This document shows, piece by piece, positions 36,812 through 45,650 of a stretch of 64,000 nucleotides of DNA (the first letter of the stretch is position 1; each line of letters begins with the position of its first letter). The position numbers were made by a program, and so were the translations under genes. Under the pieces are notes generated by a model. The model was not told the DNA's origin. It did no database searches and worked only from the letters and a program-made list of their open reading frames with translations. The stretch comes from Halomicrobium katesii DSM 19301 (GTDB lineage Archaea; Halobacteriota; Halobacteria; Halobacteriales; Haloarculaceae): assembly GCF_000379085.1 (NCBI RefSeq), contig NZ_KB905378.1, forward strand, positions 753,761-817,760, written 5' to 3'.

Positions 36812-37456
36812 ATGGACGCCGCGTGCTTCGACATGGACGGAGTGCTGGTGAACTCGGAGGACTACTGGATCGAACTGGAGCGCGGGGAGATCCTGCCGAC
36901 GGCGGTCCCCGACCAGGAGGTGCCGGTCGAGGAAGTGACCGGGATCTTCTACGAGGAGCAGTACGACGTGCTCGACGAGAGCTACGACCTGGCCGTCGAC
37001 TACGAGGCGTTCGTCTCGCTGTACGAGGGAGCGGCCGAGGAGATCTACGGCGAACAGGTCGAACTCACGCCCGGCGTGCGAGCGCTGCTGACGGAGCTGC
37101 GCGAGGCCGACGTGCCCGTCGCCATGGTGACGGCCTCGCCGCCCGAGTGGTACGAGATCGTCCTCGAACGGTTCGACCTCGGGGAGCTGTTCGACACCGT
37201 CGTCAGCGCCGCGGACCTCGACGGCCCCGGGAAGCCCGAGCCGACGATCTACGAGCGCGCCGCCGCCGAGCTGGGCGTCGATCCAGCGACCGCGCTGGCC
37301 GTCGAGGACTCCCACCACGGGACGACCGCGGCCCACCGCGCGGGGATGACCGTCGTCAGCTTCGGCGTCGGGGCGGCCGCGGGCGCGACCGAGAACGCCG
37401 ACCTCGTCGCCGAGACGCCCGCCGAGATGGCCGAGATCGTCCGATCTCGACTCTGA
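36812..37456 (+). CDS. HAD-superfamily phosphatase (beta-phosphoglucomutase-like)
   Basis: This 214-residue protein starts at the ATG at 36812 (MDAACFDMDGVLVNSEDYWI). HAD motif I is DMDGV, motif II is VAMVTASPPEWYE, the motif III Lys is in GKPEPTIYERAAAELG and motif IV is LAVEDSHHGTTAAHRAGM. The alpha-helical cap is between motifs I and II (C1 type). It acts on a small phosphorylated metabolite, not predictable. Convergent with the helicase gene (three bases between stops). Confidence 0.9.
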   Translation: MDAACFDMDGVLVNSEDYWIELERGEILPTAVPDQEVPVEEVTGIFYEEQYDVLDESYDLAVDYEAFVSLYEGAAEEIYGEQVELTPGVRALLTELREADVPVAMVTASPPEWYEIVLERFDLGELFDTVVSAADLDGPGKPEPTIYERAAAELGVDPATALAVEDSHHGTTAAHRAGMTVVSFGVGAAAGATENADLVAETPAEMAEIVRSRL

Positions 37457-37459
37457 GCG

Positions 37460-39883
37460 TCATCGTTCGACACTGACGGTCCGGGACTCCCTGACCGGCG
37501 GGATCGGCAACTCGGGGAAGGTGACCTCGATCGCGAAGGTGAGTTCGTCGGCGTCACCGCCGAACGCGGCGACCGGGACCGTCGCCTGACCGAGGTACGA
37601 CGGTTTGGTGGTCATCTCGTGGCCGTTGACAGTCACGCGGATGCCGGCGCGGGCGCTGCCGGCGACCGAGCGGACCGTCACCTCGTGGAGTTCGCGCTCC
37701 CCGGCCGCGATCTGGTCCGGGAACTCGCCCCACTCGACGACGACGTTTGGCAGGTCGGTCGCGTTGTCGCGGACGCGCTCGGCGACGCTCTCGGAGAGCC
37801 CGGCCGCGACGAGTCCGGCGACGCCAGCGTCGACGACGTCTGCCGGCGTGCGAAAGCCCTCGGCGGCGAGCGTGCGCGCCCGTCCGGGGCCGACCCCGTC
37901 GATCGCCGTGAGGCCCGCCGCGTCCGCGCTGACGCCGTTCTCGACGCGCGCCTCGACGCGGCGTGCGAGGTTGGCGGCGCGACCGCCCGCGAAGCGGTCG
38001 AGGAAGGCCCGCAGCGCGGCGAGCATGCGGAGCGCGTTCTGCTTGATGACCCAGGCGTCGCTCTGGAGCTCTGACGGCGTCGTTCCGGACATCGAGGAGC
38101 GGAGGATCGCCAGCACCTTCCGCTGGCCGGCGGTCAGCTCCTCGCCCCGTGAGCCGATCACCGCCGCGACGGCGTCTTCCTCGTCGCTGCGGGCGCTGAC
38201 GCTGTCGAACTCCGTCGCACCGGCGACCGTCGAGAGGATCGCGTCCTCGTCGAAGCCGTCCGGGTCGGCCGCCGCACGGTCGGCGCAGTCCTTGAACCGA
38301 CGGGCCGTCGCCAGCCGGAGGTAGAACTTCGAGGCCAGTCGACCGAGCGGGGTCCCCTCGACCGAGAGGTCGTCCATCTCGACGAAGCCGTCGGCGACGA
38401 GGTCTCCGAGCGTGTCTGAGACCCGCTCGCGGAGGTCGGTGCCGGCGGTGTACCGCTCGGGAGCGCGCTGGGCGCGCCGGTAGTAGAACGTGGTTTCGAG
38501 CCAGTCCATCACGTCCTCGATGTCGCCCAGCGTCCCCAGCGCGATCTCGGCGTTGAGGTGTGCGTCCAGATCGTCGGCGAGTCTGGACTCGATCTCTTTG
38601 CCCTCCCGCAGGAGGGTGCGGTACTTGTCGGCGTCGGCCCGATCACAGACGATCCAGGCGTAGCCCATGTCGTCGTACCCCGGCCGACCCGCGCGCCCGA
38701 GCATCTGGAGCACGTCCAGCGGGCTCATGTCGACCTCGCCCTCCAGGGGGTCGTGGAGCTTCGTGTCCCGAATGACGACACAGCGGGCCGGGAGGTTCAC
38801 GCCCCAGGCGAGCGTCGAGGTCGAGAACAGCAGCTGGATGAGCCCCCGTTTGAACCACTCCTCGACGCGGTCCTTGTCCTCGCGCGATAGACCGGCGTGG
38901 TGGAAGCCGACGCCGTCCAGCACCGACTGGCGGAGCGTGTCGTTGTCCAGTTCCGCCGCTTCAGTATGAAAATCGTACTCCCCGCGGGCCCCCATCGGCA
39001 CGTCGCGCTCGACGATCTCGTCGCGGGCCTTCTTCGCGGCCTGGACGGTGTCCTGTCGCGAGGAGACGAACACGAGGGCCTGGCCCTCCTCGCGGATGTG
39101 TGGCTCGGCCAGATCCAGCGCCCGGTAGAGCCGCCGGTACTTGTCGGCGAAGGCGTTCTCGCCGTGGCTGTAGGTCTTCACGTCGGCGTTGAGCGGTACC
39201 GGCCGGTAGTCGTCGCCGAACTGAAAGGTCGTCTCGCTGGGCGCGTCGAGCCACGCCGCCACGTCGTCGACGTTCTCCATCGTCGCCGACAGCGCGACGA
39301 CGCGGGGATCACACAGTCGACGGAGCCGCGAGACGGTCACCTCCAGTACCGACCCCCGTCGGTCCGAGTCCAGCAGGTGGACCTCGTCGATGAGACAGCA
39401 GTCCACGTCCGTGATGAACTCGTAGCGCCGGGAGTCGTGCTTGCGAGTGGCCGAGTCGGCCTTCTCCGGGGTCATCACGAGGATGTCGGCCCGCTCCGCT
39501 CGGCGGGGGTTGAGGTCGCGCTCGCCGGTGACGACGTACACCGAATACCCCAGGTCCTCGAAGCGCTCCCACTCGCTCTCTTTCTCGTTCGTCAGCGCTC
39601 GCAGCGGGGCCAGAAAGAGCGCGGTCCCGCCCGCCTGCAGGGTCTTGCAGATCGCGATCTCGGCCAGCGCGGTCTTGCCGCTGGCGGTGGGCGCGCTGAC
39701 GACGACGTTGTCGTCGCGATTCAGGAGCGCCGGGAGCGTCTCCGACTGCATCCGGTTGAACTCCTCGAACGGAAAGGCGTCGGCGAAATCCGGGAGCACG
39801 TCCGCGACCGCGACGGCTGGCTCCCCGTCGGCGCTCGGTGACACGTCAGATGGCGGGGGCCGTGTGCTCAAAGGCGTTTCCAT
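37460..39883 (-). CDS. Ski2-family (Hel308/Mer3-like) superfamily 2 helicase
   Basis: This 807-residue protein starts at the ATG at 39883. Motif I is VVSAPTASGKTALAEIA, Ia APLRALTNEKE, II CLIDEVHLLDSDRRG (DEVH), III ALSATMENV, IV LVFVSSRQDT, V STSTLAWGVNLPARCVVI and VI QMLGRAGRPGYDDMGYA. It then has the winged-helix and ratchet region, a helix-hairpin-helix (LTAIDGVGPGRARTLAAEGFRTPADVV) and a C-terminal beta domain resembling Sec63/C2 (GIRVTVNGHEMTT). This architecture resembles Brr2/Mer3-type rather than Hel308 proper, which starts at 62392. Role in DNA or RNA unwinding; target unknown. Confidence 0.85.
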   Translation of the reverse strand: METPLSTRPPPSDVSPSADGEPAVAVADVLPDFADAFPFEEFNRMQSETLPALLNRDDNVVVSAPTASGKTALAEIAICKTLQAGGTALFLAPLRALTNEKESEWERFEDLGYSVYVVTGERDLNPRRAERADILVMTPEKADSATRKHDSRRYEFITDVDCCLIDEVHLLDSDRRGSVLEVTVSRLRRLCDPRVVALSATMENVDDVAAWLDAPSETTFQFGDDYRPVPLNADVKTYSHGENAFADKYRRLYRALDLAEPHIREEGQALVFVSSRQDTVQAAKKARDEIVERDVPMGARGEYDFHTEAAELDNDTLRQSVLDGVGFHHAGLSREDKDRVEEWFKRGLIQLLFSTSTLAWGVNLPARCVVIRDTKLHDPLEGEVDMSPLDVLQMLGRAGRPGYDDMGYAWIVCDRADADKYRTLLREGKEIESRLADDLDAHLNAEIALGTLGDIEDVMDWLETTFYYRRAQRAPERYTAGTDLRERVSDTLGDLVADGFVEMDDLSVEGTPLGRLASKFYLRLATARRFKDCADRAAADPDGFDEDAILSTVAGATEFDSVSARSDEEDAVAAVIGSRGEELTAGQRKVLAILRSSMSGTTPSELQSDAWVIKQNALRMLAALRAFLDRFAGGRAANLARRVEARVENGVSADAAGLTAIDGVGPGRARTLAAEGFRTPADVVDAGVAGLVAAGLSESVAERVRDNATDLPNVVVEWGEFPDQIAAGERELHEVTVRSVAGSARAGIRVTVNGHEMTTKPSYLGQATVPVAAFGGDADELTFAIEVTFPELPIPPVRESRTVSVER

Positions 39884-39988
39884 ACTCGTGATCGCGGTGA
39901 CCCACTCGGTCCCCGCTCGGTGCCCGGGAGCGACGCGAGTGGACGGTCGTTCCGTACGTTTTTGCCCGCCCGTGCCTAATTTCCGTCA

Positions 39989-40912
39989 ATGAGTCGCGCC
40001 CGCAAGCCCGACTGGCTCAAGAGCCGGCCGCCGTCGGGACAGCGTTTCACGGAGATCAAACAGTCGCTGCGCGAGCGGGACCTCCACACAGTCTGTGAGG
40101 AGGCCAACTGTCCGAACGTGGGCGAGTGCTGGAGTGGCGAGGACGGGCCGGGGACGGCGACGTTCATGCTGATGGGCGATCGCTGTTCGCGCGGCTGTAA
40201 CTTCTGTGACGTGGAGACCGGCGGGATGGAGCCGCTCGATCCCGACGAGCCCGAAAACGTCGCCGACGCGGTCGCGGACATCGGACTGGACTACGTCGTG
40301 CTCACGAGCGTCGACCGCGACGACCTGCCCGACCAGGGCGCGGGCCACTTCGCCGAGACGATCCGGGCGATCAAAGAGCGTGACCCGTCGATTCTCGTCG
40401 AGTGTCTGATTCCGGACTTCCGGGGCGAGGAGCGGCTCGTCGAGCAGATAATCGACGCCGGCCCGGACGTGATCGCCCACAACGTCGAGACCGTCCAGCG
40501 CCTCCAGTGGCCCGTGCGAGACCGCCGGGCCGGCTACGAGCAGTCGCTGTCGGTGCTGGGCCAGGTCGACCGGGAGTCGGACATCTACACGAAGACGAGC
40601 CTGATGCTCGGCGTCGGCGAGTACGCCCACGAGATCTACCAGACGCTCTCGGACCTGCGGGAAGTGGGGGTCGACGTGGTGACGCTGGGCCAGTACCTCC
40701 AGCCCTCCCGCTCGCACCTGGAGGTCTCGGAGTACGTCCACCCCGACGCGTTCGACACCTGGCGACGGGTCGCCGAGGAGGAACTGGAGTTTGCCTACTG
40801 CGCCTCGGGACCGATGGTCCGCTCGTCCTATCGCGCCGGCGAGCTGTTCGTCGAAGCGGTGCTGGAAGGCAACGATCCCGCGATCGCACGGCGGCGAGTG
40901 CGGGACCAGTAG
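39989..40912 (+). CDS. lipA: Lipoyl synthase
   Basis: This 307-residue protein starts at the ATG at 39989 (MSRARKPDWLKSRPPSGQRF). The auxiliary cluster motif is CEEANCPNVGEC, and the radical-SAM cluster motif is CSRGCNFC in MGDRCSRGCNFCDV. The C-terminal SGPMVRSSYRAGE supplies the Ser ligand to the auxiliary cluster. It inserts two sulfurs into octanoyl groups on lipoyl domains. The E2 protein at 45651 carries such a domain, so the two genes are functionally linked although a cellulase and a zinc protein lie between them. Confidence 0.95.
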   Translation: MSRARKPDWLKSRPPSGQRFTEIKQSLRERDLHTVCEEANCPNVGECWSGEDGPGTATFMLMGDRCSRGCNFCDVETGGMEPLDPDEPENVADAVADIGLDYVVLTSVDRDDLPDQGAGHFAETIRAIKERDPSILVECLIPDFRGEERLVEQIIDAGPDVIAHNVETVQRLQWPVRDRRAGYEQSLSVLGQVDRESDIYTKTSLMLGVGEYAHEIYQTLSDLREVGVDVVTLGQYLQPSRSHLEVSEYVHPDAFDTWRRVAEEELEFAYCASGPMVRSSYRAGELFVEAVLEGNDPAIARRRVRDQ

Positions 40913-40962
40913 GCAGCACACCGGCCGGCAGACGAACCCCGTCCGGTCCGGTGACCGGGCGA

Positions 40963-42600
40963 TCAGCTGTCGCGGATCTTCTCGCGGACCCAGACGCCGG
41001 ACTCCTTGAGACTCTCTTTGGTCCACGGACCGCTGGGGAGCGAGCCTTCTTTCCACGCCGCGCCGGACCGCTTGTCGTCGGAGTAGTTCCAGTTGGTCCA
41101 GCTAACGTCGTACTCGTCCATGATATCGAGGAACCGCTGGGCCGACTCGAAGTCGTTGTCGCCGTCGCCGGTGTACTCCTGTGCGCCCCACTCCGAGACG
41201 AAGACCGGCAGGCGCTTGGCCGCCCATTCGAGTTCGTCGCGGTAGGACTGGCCGTGTGAGGCCGCGTAGAAGTGGAAGGTGTACATGAAGTTCTCGGCCT
41301 CGACGGGGTCGTCGACGATGTCCTGGGCGCTGGCACCGTCGGAGACGCCCAGCGACGCCCAGCCGTGAGTGCCACACATGACGACCGCGTCGGCGTCGTA
41401 CTCGCGGATCACGGGTACCATCTCCTCGGCGTAGCTCCGGACGCGTGACCACTCGACATCGTTTGGTTCGTTGGCGATGTCGTACAAGACGTTGTCCTTG
41501 TCGGCGTGTTCCGGGACCACGTCGTCGAAGAACTGCTTGGCGAGGTCGATGTTTGCCCACGGATCGCCCGGAGAGAGCTGGTGCCAGTCGATCAGCGCGT
41601 ACATGCCCCGATCGGTCGCTTCCTCGACGAAGCGATTGACCTCCTGGGTGAACCCCTCAGGGTCGGTCTCGTAGCCGCCTTCCTGGACGTACATCGAGAT
41701 CCGCAGGACATCGGCGTTCCAGTCGTCGGCCAGCGCGTCGAGTCCGTCGTCGGTGATGCAGTCGTCCCAGCCGTACCACTGGATGCCGTGCGTGCTCATT
41801 CCCCGTAGCTGGACGGGATCACCCTGTTCGTCGACGAGCTGGGTGTCGTCGACCCGGAGCTGGCCGTGGCGCTTGATCGGCGTGGTCTCGTTGGTGTCCT
41901 CGGAGACAGAGACGGTCTGGGTCGTGGTCGCGGTCCCACCGTCGTCGTCCGTGACCGTCAGTTCGACCGGGTAGTCGCCCGCCGTCTCGTAGACGTGGGT
42001 CGCGGTCTCGCCCATCGCCGTCTCCCCGCCACCGAAGTCCCACTCGTAGCTGACGATCGAACCGTCCGGGTCAGAGGCGCTCGCGCCGACGGTGAACTCC
42101 TGACCCGGCCGGATTTCGGAGGGGTATCCAAACGACACCGAGGGCGGGGTGTTCGGGTCCTCGGCACACGGCCCGACTTCGGTCCACGGTCCCCAGTCGC
42201 TGACGCCTGGCTCGTCGCCACTGGTCCACCACGACGCCTCCCAGAGGCTGCCGTCGTGAACCGCCTGAGTGCCGCTCTGGTACGTGACACTGGCGTCCCA
42301 CGATGCGACAGCCGTACAGTCCGGGCCGCCGGACGTACCGTCGTCCGGCGTTCCGTCGTCGCTCCCCCCACAGGAGCCGACTGTGGTCCAGACGGACGCG
42401 CTGGTCGAAGGCTCGGTCCCCTTGGTCCACCACTCGGCGGTCCAGAGCGTGCCGTCGTAGCGCACGCGGTCACCACCGGTGTAGGTCGCGCTGTCGTCCC
42501 ACTCGGGGACGCCGGTGCAGTCTGTGGCCGATGCGAACCCGGAGACACCGGCGAAGCCGGCAAGTCCAGGGATCGTCTTGAGAAGATTGCGTCGTTTCAT
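40963..42600 (-). CDS. Secreted GH5 cellulase with two CBMs and a PKD domain
   Basis: This 545-residue protein starts at the ATG at 42600. A Tat signal is seen (MKRRNLLKTIPGLAGFAGVS, cut near residue 26). Two CBM5/12-like modules (about 28-77 and 95-145) share the pattern W-(D)-x-x-x-x-Y-x-x-G-x-x-V-x-x-x-G-x-L-W-x-A-x-W-W. A PKD domain follows at about 150-232 (ASDPDGSIVSYEWDFG), then the GH5 domain from about 245. Glu378 in DIANEPND is the acid/base and Glu470 in FVSEWGAQ is the nucleophile. It probably cleaves beta-1,4-glucans outside the cell. The CBM type often binds chitin or cellulose, so chitin cannot be fully excluded as a binding target. Confidence 0.92.
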   Translation of the reverse strand: MKRRNLLKTIPGLAGFAGVSGFASATDCTGVPEWDDSATYTGGDRVRYDGTLWTAEWWTKGTEPSTSASVWTTVGSCGGSDDGTPDDGTSGGPDCTAVASWDASVTYQSGTQAVHDGSLWEASWWTSGDEPGVSDWGPWTEVGPCAEDPNTPPSVSFGYPSEIRPGQEFTVGASASDPDGSIVSYEWDFGGGETAMGETATHVYETAGDYPVELTVTDDDGGTATTTQTVSVSEDTNETTPIKRHGQLRVDDTQLVDEQGDPVQLRGMSTHGIQWYGWDDCITDDGLDALADDWNADVLRISMYVQEGGYETDPEGFTQEVNRFVEEATDRGMYALIDWHQLSPGDPWANIDLAKQFFDDVVPEHADKDNVLYDIANEPNDVEWSRVRSYAEEMVPVIREYDADAVVMCGTHGWASLGVSDGASAQDIVDDPVEAENFMYTFHFYAASHGQSYRDELEWAAKRLPVFVSEWGAQEYTGDGDNDFESAQRFLDIMDEYDVSWTNWNYSDDKRSGAAWKEGSLPSGPWTKESLKESGVWVREKIRDS

Positions 42601-42642
42601 GGTTCGAATCCGGTGACATCCAGCCCCAACACCCACGTGGCC

Positions 42643-42676
42643 GACACACTGGTGCCGGCCGAGCGGCCAGTGTGTC
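42643..42676. promoter_or_regulatory. Operator-like palindrome in cellulase promoter
   Basis: GACACACTGG (42643-42652) and CCAGTGTGTC (42667-42676) are perfect 10-bp complements with a 14-nt spacer. On the minus strand a AAATTATG box lies at about 42686-42693, so a transcript would start within the palindrome, about 60 nt before the ATG. It fits a repressor site or a 5' UTR hairpin. Confidence 0.5.
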
Positions 42677-42796
42677 AGTCCGACACATAATTTCTACGGC
42701 GAAAGCTTCTGCGATTTTCTGTCGCAGTCGTTCACTCATGCGGGAGAGGTTCGTAAATAGAAGCGGGCGACTCGTCGCCTCGACCGAGGACGGTCG

Positions 42797-43429
42797 GTGG
42801 TCACACCGTCGACGCCGGAATCGGTTCGGACGGCAGGGCGGCGCGCACGGCACTGCCGGCACACGATTTATTGTCCGTCACTGCGATGGGAGAGCATCGA
42901 CAGACAAGGCCCGCGAGACCGACCGGACGAGATCCCGACCGTCGAGTCACTGCTTCGCTCGGCAGGCGTCCTCGAACCGACGGCCGACGGCACCGACCTC
43001 CGGCTCGCCGAAGGGTTCGCCGAGGCCTGGCACGAGCGGATGGATCAGATGCGCGGGGGCGACCGGGCGCTGCGCTGGCTGGCAGCCAGCGAGGGGCTCG
43101 ACGCCGACGCCCTCGACGTGACCGAGGCGGACGATCGGTACGTCGTCGCGCACGGAGACGAAACGGTGGGCGCGTGGCACTCCAGAGCGGGGTTTCTCGC
43201 CGCGATCGTCGCCGAACCGACGATCAGAGAGTGGGTCGACGCGGCCCGACTGGCACGGCTCCCGGACGCGCCCCGCGAAGAGCTGGCAGCGCGACTCGTC
43301 ATGTGTCTCGAACGGTGTCCGACGTGTGACTCGGCGCTCGCCTTCGAAGACCGCCGCGACGGCGAGAGCGGCGTCGCCCTCCGGTGTCGCGGCTGTGGGG
43401 CGACAGTCGCGGTCAGTTCGATCGCGTGA
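42797..43429 (+). CDS. Haloarchaeal zinc-ribbon protein of unknown function, start uncertain
   Basis: The frame ends at the TGA at 43427. The conserved-looking part begins about IPTVESLLRSAGVLEPT (from about 42938), continues with GDRALRWLAASEGL and ends in a zinc ribbon CLERCPTC...RCRGCGATVAV. The only standard start in frame is the GTG at 42797, upstream of a good TATA-like box ATTTATTG (42866-42873). The ATG at 42886 that would suit that promoter is out of frame. Either a non-standard start near 42896 is used, or a base is missing. It is probably a regulator- or accessory-type zinc protein; function unknown. Confidence 0.6.
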   Translation: MVTPSTPESVRTAGRRARHCRHTIYCPSLRWESIDRQGPRDRPDEIPTVESLLRSAGVLEPTADGTDLRLAEGFAEAWHERMDQMRGGDRALRWLAASEGLDADALDVTEADDRYVVAHGDETVGAWHSRAGFLAAIVAEPTIREWVDAARLARLPDAPREELAARLVMCLERCPTCDSALAFEDRRDGESGVALRCRGCGATVAVSSIA

Positions 43430-43551
43430 GGAGGCACGCCGGGATAGTACCCACGTAGGAATTACCTTCGGTAATGCCACCGAGAGAGATATTCGTCCGC
43501 ACAAACCATAAGCCGACCCCGCGACAACGTGTATCGTATGTCACACGGAAG

Positions 43552-44667
43552 GTGGTCCCACTGAGCGTCCTCCATCGCGACCCGACAGACCAGGTACAGG
43601 TACTCGACGAGAACGGCGAGGTGCGGGACGGCGCGACGGTTCCCGACCTCGCGGACGAGGAACTCGTCGCGATCTACCGCGAGATGAAGCTGGCTCGTCA
43701 CTTCGACCAGCGGGCGGTGAGCCTCCAGCGACAGGGTCGGATGGGGACGTACCCGCCGATGGCCGGCCAGGAGGGCGCACAGGTCGCGAGCGCCCACGCG
43801 CTGTCCGACGGTGACTGGGTGTTTCCGAGCTACCGGGAACACGCCGCGCTGCACGCACACGGGTGGCCGCTCGACCAGATCCTCCTGTACTGGATGGGAT
43901 CGGAGGCCGGTAGCGACCCGCCGGACGGCGTCGCCGCGTTCACGCTGGCCGTCCCGATCGCGACGCAGATCCCCCACGCAACGGGCGCGTCGTGGGCCGG
44001 GAAGCTACGGGGGCAAGACGAGGTCCACCTGGCGTACTTCGGCGACGGCGCGACCAGCGAGGGAGACTTCCACGAGGGACTGAACTTCGCCGGCGTGTTC
44101 GACACCCCGACGGTGTTTTTCTGTAACAACAACCAGTGGGCCATCTCGGTCCCCCGAGAGCGCCAGACCGCCAGCGCGACGCTGGCCCAGAAGGCCAGCG
44201 CCTACGGCTTCGAGGGGATCCAGGTCGACGGGATGGACCCGCTGGCCGTCTATCAGGTCACCAGCGAAGCCGTCGAGAAGGCCCGAGATCCGACCGGCGA
44301 GGACCCGCGCCCGACCATGATCGAGGCGGTCCAGTACCGCTTTGGCGCACACACGACCGCCGACGATCCCTCCGTCTACCGGAGCGACGAGGAAGTCGAG
44401 CGCTGGCGGCGCAAAGATCCGATCCCGCGCATGGAGGCGTTCCTGCGGGATCGCGGACTCCTCGACGACGAGTCCGTCGAGGCCATCGAGTCGTCGATCG
44501 CCGACGAGGTCGCCGACGCCATCGAGACGGCCGAGAGCTACGAGCGGCCAGCGCCCGAAGAGATGTTCGCACACGTCTACGCCGAGATGCCACAGCGGCT
44601 GCGAGACCAGCTCGACTACCTCGAAGCGCTGCGCGATCGCCACGGCGACGAGGTGTTGCTGGAATGA
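43552..44667 (+). CDS. pdhA: 2-oxo acid dehydrogenase E1 component, alpha subunit
   Basis: About 371 residues from the GTG at 43552 ([20 protein letters not shown]); an in-frame ATG at 43474 would add 26 residues of unlikely sequence spanning the promoter. Thiamine diphosphate motif: [33 protein letters not shown] (GDG...NN). Other E1alpha blocks are [18 protein letters not shown] and [15 protein letters not shown]. It decarboxylates a 2-oxo acid, together with the beta subunit. Its stop overlaps the next start (ATGA). The true substrate (pyruvate or branched-chain) is not decided by sequence. Confidence 0.92.
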   Translation: MVPLSVLHRDPTDQVQVLDENGEVRDGATVPDLADEELVAIYREMKLARHFDQRAVSLQRQGRMGTYPPMAGQEGAQVASAHALSDGDWVFPSYREHAALHAHGWPLDQILLYWMGSEAGSDPPDGVAAFTLAVPIATQIPHATGASWAGKLRGQDEVHLAYFGDGATSEGDFHEGLNFAGVFDTPTVFFCNNNQWAISVPRERQTASATLAQKASAYGFEGIQVDGMDPLAVYQVTSEAVEKARDPTGEDPRPTMIEAVQYRFGAHTTADDPSVYRSDEEVERWRRKDPIPRMEAFLRDRGLLDDESVEAIESSIADEVADAIETAESYERPAPEEMFAHVYAEMPQRLRDQLDYLEALRDRHGDEVLLE

Positions 44668-45647
44668 GCACCGACACGCAGGACCTGACCCTCGTCCAGT
44701 CGGTCCGGGACGGGCTCTACGGCGAGATGGACCGCGACGAGGCCGTGCTCGTGCTGGGCGAGGACGTGGGCGAGAACGGCGGCGTCTTCCGGGCCACACA
44801 GGGCCTGATCGAGGAGTTCCCCGACCGCGTGATCGACACGCCGCTGGCCGAGGCGGGCATCGTCGGCACCGCCATCGGCATGGCCGCCCACGGCCTGCGC
44901 CCGGTCCCGGAGATGCAGTTCTCCGGGTTCATGTACCCGGCCTTCGACCAGCTGGTGTCTCACGCCGCCCGCCTGCGGACCCGCAGCCGCGGGCGCTTCA
45001 CCTGTCCGATGGTCGTCCGCGCGCCCTACGGCGGCGGCATCCGCGCGCCCGAGCACCACTCCGAGTCGAAGGAGGCCTTCTACGCTCACGAACCCGGTCT
45101 GAAGGTCGTCGTCCCCTCGACACCCGCCGACGCCAAGGGGCTGCTCGCGGCGTCGATCCGCGATCCCGACCCCGTCGTCTTCCTCGAACCGAAGCTGATC
45201 TACCGGGCCTTCCGCGAGCCCGTCGACGCCGAGTGCTACACCGTCCCGCTTGGCGAGGCCGCCGTTCGCCGCGAGGGGTCGGACGTGACCGTCGTCACGT
45301 GGGGCGCGATGACGCGCCCGACCGTCGAGGCGGCCGAGGAGCTCGCCCCCGAGGTCGACGCCGAGGTGATCGATCTGCGGACCCTCTCGCCGATGGACAC
45401 CGAGACCGTCGTCGAGAGCTTCAAGCGGACCGGTCGGGCCGTCGTCGTCCACGAGGCCCCCAAGACGGGCGGGCTGGCCGGCGAGGTGATCGCGACGATC
45501 CAGGAGGAGGCGCTGCTCTACCAGGAGGCCCCCGTCCAGCGCGTGACCGGCTTCGACACGCCGTTCCCGCTGTACGCCCTGGAGGACTACTACCTCCCCG
45601 AACCCGCCCGGATCAAAGACGGTATCACAGACGCCTGTGAGTTCTAA
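44664..45647 (+). CDS. pdhB: 2-oxo acid dehydrogenase E1 component, beta subunit
   Basis: This 327-residue protein starts at the ATG at 44664, overlapping pdhA by four bases. Typical E1beta blocks are [74 protein letters not shown] and the C-terminal transketolase part ([33 protein letters not shown]). It forms the heterotetrameric E1 with PdhA. Confidence 0.94.
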   Translation: MSTDTQDLTLVQSVRDGLYGEMDRDEAVLVLGEDVGENGGVFRATQGLIEEFPDRVIDTPLAEAGIVGTAIGMAAHGLRPVPEMQFSGFMYPAFDQLVSHAARLRTRSRGRFTCPMVVRAPYGGGIRAPEHHSESKEAFYAHEPGLKVVVPSTPADAKGLLAASIRDPDPVVFLEPKLIYRAFREPVDAECYTVPLGEAAVRREGSDVTVVTWGAMTRPTVEAAEELAPEVDAEVIDLRTLSPMDTETVVESFKRTGRAVVVHEAPKTGGLAGEVIATIQEEALLYQEAPVQRVTGFDTPFPLYALEDYYLPEPARIKDGITDACEF

Positions 45648-45650
45648 TTC

